From positions 1 through 40,272 of the forward strand of contig JABFRJ010000386.1 in NCBI GenBank assembly GCA_013141255.1: DNA of 40,272 nt, read 5' to 3'. The translations under genes were made by a program, and so were the position numbers. The notes under the pieces are model-generated. The model had not been told where the DNA came from and did no database searches. It was given only the letters and a program-made list of their open reading frames with translations. Numbering within the stretch: position 1 is the first letter of the stretch; every line of letters starts with the position of its first letter. Below, piece after piece: positions 39,037 to 40,272 of this stretch. Source of the stretch: Hyphomicrobiaceae bacterium. GTDB taxonomy: Bacteria > Pseudomonadota > Alphaproteobacteria > Rhizobiales > Hyphomicrobiaceae.

Positions 39037-40149
39037 TCAACCAACCCCGCCCCAAACCTCTTTGGCCACAGAAACCACTAACTCCAACTTCTTCCACTGC
39101 TCATCCTCTGCCAGCGCATTGCCCTCTTCCGTCGAGGCAAACCCACACTGCGGGCTCAAACATAGCTGATCGAGCGACGTATACTTCGTCGCCGCCTCAA
39201 TGCGCTTTAAAATATCGTCGCGCTTTTCAAGACTACCCACCTTCGTCGTCACCAATCCGAGCACCGCCTTCTTACCCTTGGGCAAAAACCGCAGCGGCTC
39301 AAACCCGCCCGACCGCTCGTCATCCCACTCCATGAAGTAGCCATCGACGTCGATCTTGTTAAACACCATGTCCGCCACCGGCTCATATCCGCCCGACGCT
39401 ACAAACGTCGACCGGAAATTCCCACGACACGTGTGCGTCGTAATCGTCATATCCCCCGGACGCCCTTTGAGCGCCGCCCCCAGTGTGTCCCGATATTGCG
39501 ACATCATCTCTTCTGGATTATCACCTCGCGCGCGCAACATCTTGATCTGCTCCGGATCACAAAAATACGCGAGCGACGTATCATCCAACTGCAGATACCG
39601 ACATCCGGCATCATAAAACGCTTTGATCGCCTTGTTGTAGGCCTTGCCGAGATCCGCATAGTACTCATCCATGCGCGGATACACCTTGGCATCGATACCG
39701 CTGCGCCCCGCGCGATAGTGCAACATGCTGGGCGAGGGGATCGTCATCTTCGCCGTCCGCCCCGTCACCGACTTCAAATACTTAAAGTGCGCGAGATGCG
39801 GATGATCGGCAGAAAAATCGATCTTCCCCGTTACGCGCATCGCGTGCGCTTTGGTCTGCACGCCCTTGAATTGAATGCCCTGCCCCGTGTCGTAACGCTC
39901 GGCGCCGACGAGATGTTGCAGAAAATCATAATGCCACCACGTGCGACGATACTCGCCATCCGTAATCGCCTGCAACCCAATGGCTTCTTCCTTCTTCACC
40001 AGCGCCGCAATCTCAGTGTCCTCAATCGCCGTCAATTCGGCGTCAGAAATTTTCTTCTGATCATGTTTTTCACGCGCGTCCTTGACCGCTTTGGAGCGCA
40101 ACAAACTGCCGACCATGTCAGCACGAAACGGACCTTTTTTGATCGACAT
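39037..40149 (-). CDS. MetE C-terminal-like cobalamin-independent methionine synthase family protein
   Basis: GPFRADMVGSLLRSKAVKDAR, AITDGEYRRTWWHYDFLQHL, YLQLDDTSLAYF, HTCRGNFRS, GLVTTKVGSLEKRDDILKRIEAA, LCLSPQCGFAS; GGAGG SD. Confidence 0.9.
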   Translation of the reverse strand: MSIKKGPFRADMVGSLLRSKAVKDAREKHDQKKISDAELTAIEDTEIAALVKKEEAIGLQAITDGEYRRTWWHYDFLQHLVGAERYDTGQGIQFKGVQTKAHAMRVTGKIDFSADHPHLAHFKYLKSVTGRTAKMTIPSPSMLHYRAGRSGIDAKVYPRMDEYYADLGKAYNKAIKAFYDAGCRYLQLDDTSLAYFCDPEQIKMLRARGDNPEEMMSQYRDTLGAALKGRPGDMTITTHTCRGNFRSTFVASGGYEPVADMVFNKIDVDGYFMEWDDERSGGFEPLRFLPKGKKAVLGLVTTKVGSLEKRDDILKRIEAATKYTSLDQLCLSPQCGFASTEEGNALAEDEQWKKLELVVSVAKEVWGGVG

Positions 40150-40272
40150 GAGTTCCTCCAGCGAGACGTATTTTGGGCGCGTTAAATCAAACCGCGCACC
40201 CTCAGTCTGCCCTAGGACCTCACACCCTGACCAGCCCTAATCAACGCCTCAGACTTCATAACAGCCCTGGCG

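Overview
A gene-dense 40 kb chromosomal segment, most likely from an alphaproteobacterium. Supporting this: a CpdR-like receiver, GAAC-N7-GAAC SOS-type motifs, a long B12-dependent NrdJ, and ftsE-ftsX-ydcF-plsC synteny. I see no rRNA, tRNA, CRISPR, IS element or prophage. About 34 CDSs are supported: DUF482/GNAT, M48 protease, trhO, TctCBA transporter, gpt, an orphan TRAP SBP, an OYE-family reductase, AIM24-like, a TorF-like porin, SDR+folB, a class II RNR (875 aa), plsC, ydcF, ftsX, ftsE, hpt, cpdR, CDF transporter, rpsO, pnp, TMEM175-like, AraC, VOC, SRPBCC, TetR, DUF2306, a DUF6622-like protein, Asp/Glu racemase, proA, two unknown proteins behind nrdJ, nrdJ (1233 aa), GH114-like, and MetE-like. 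The most interesting signals are: (1) two divergent class II ribonucleotide reductases, the smaller one carrying a near-consensus sigma70 promoter with an alphaproteobacterial LexA-type SOS box just upstream, and a 16/18-identical copy of that box upstream of a CDF transporter with an unusually long C-terminus; (2) the large nrdJ overlapping (ATGA) an unknown 110-aa ORF, followed by a second unknown ORF and a terminator, with a 618-bp gap upstream and a hairpin that may mask the nrdJ SD; (3) two 16-bp palindromes spaced 21 bp apart between a TetR gene and two small membrane proteins, overlapping a possible -35/-10. Protein families were assigned from memory of motifs; no database search was run.
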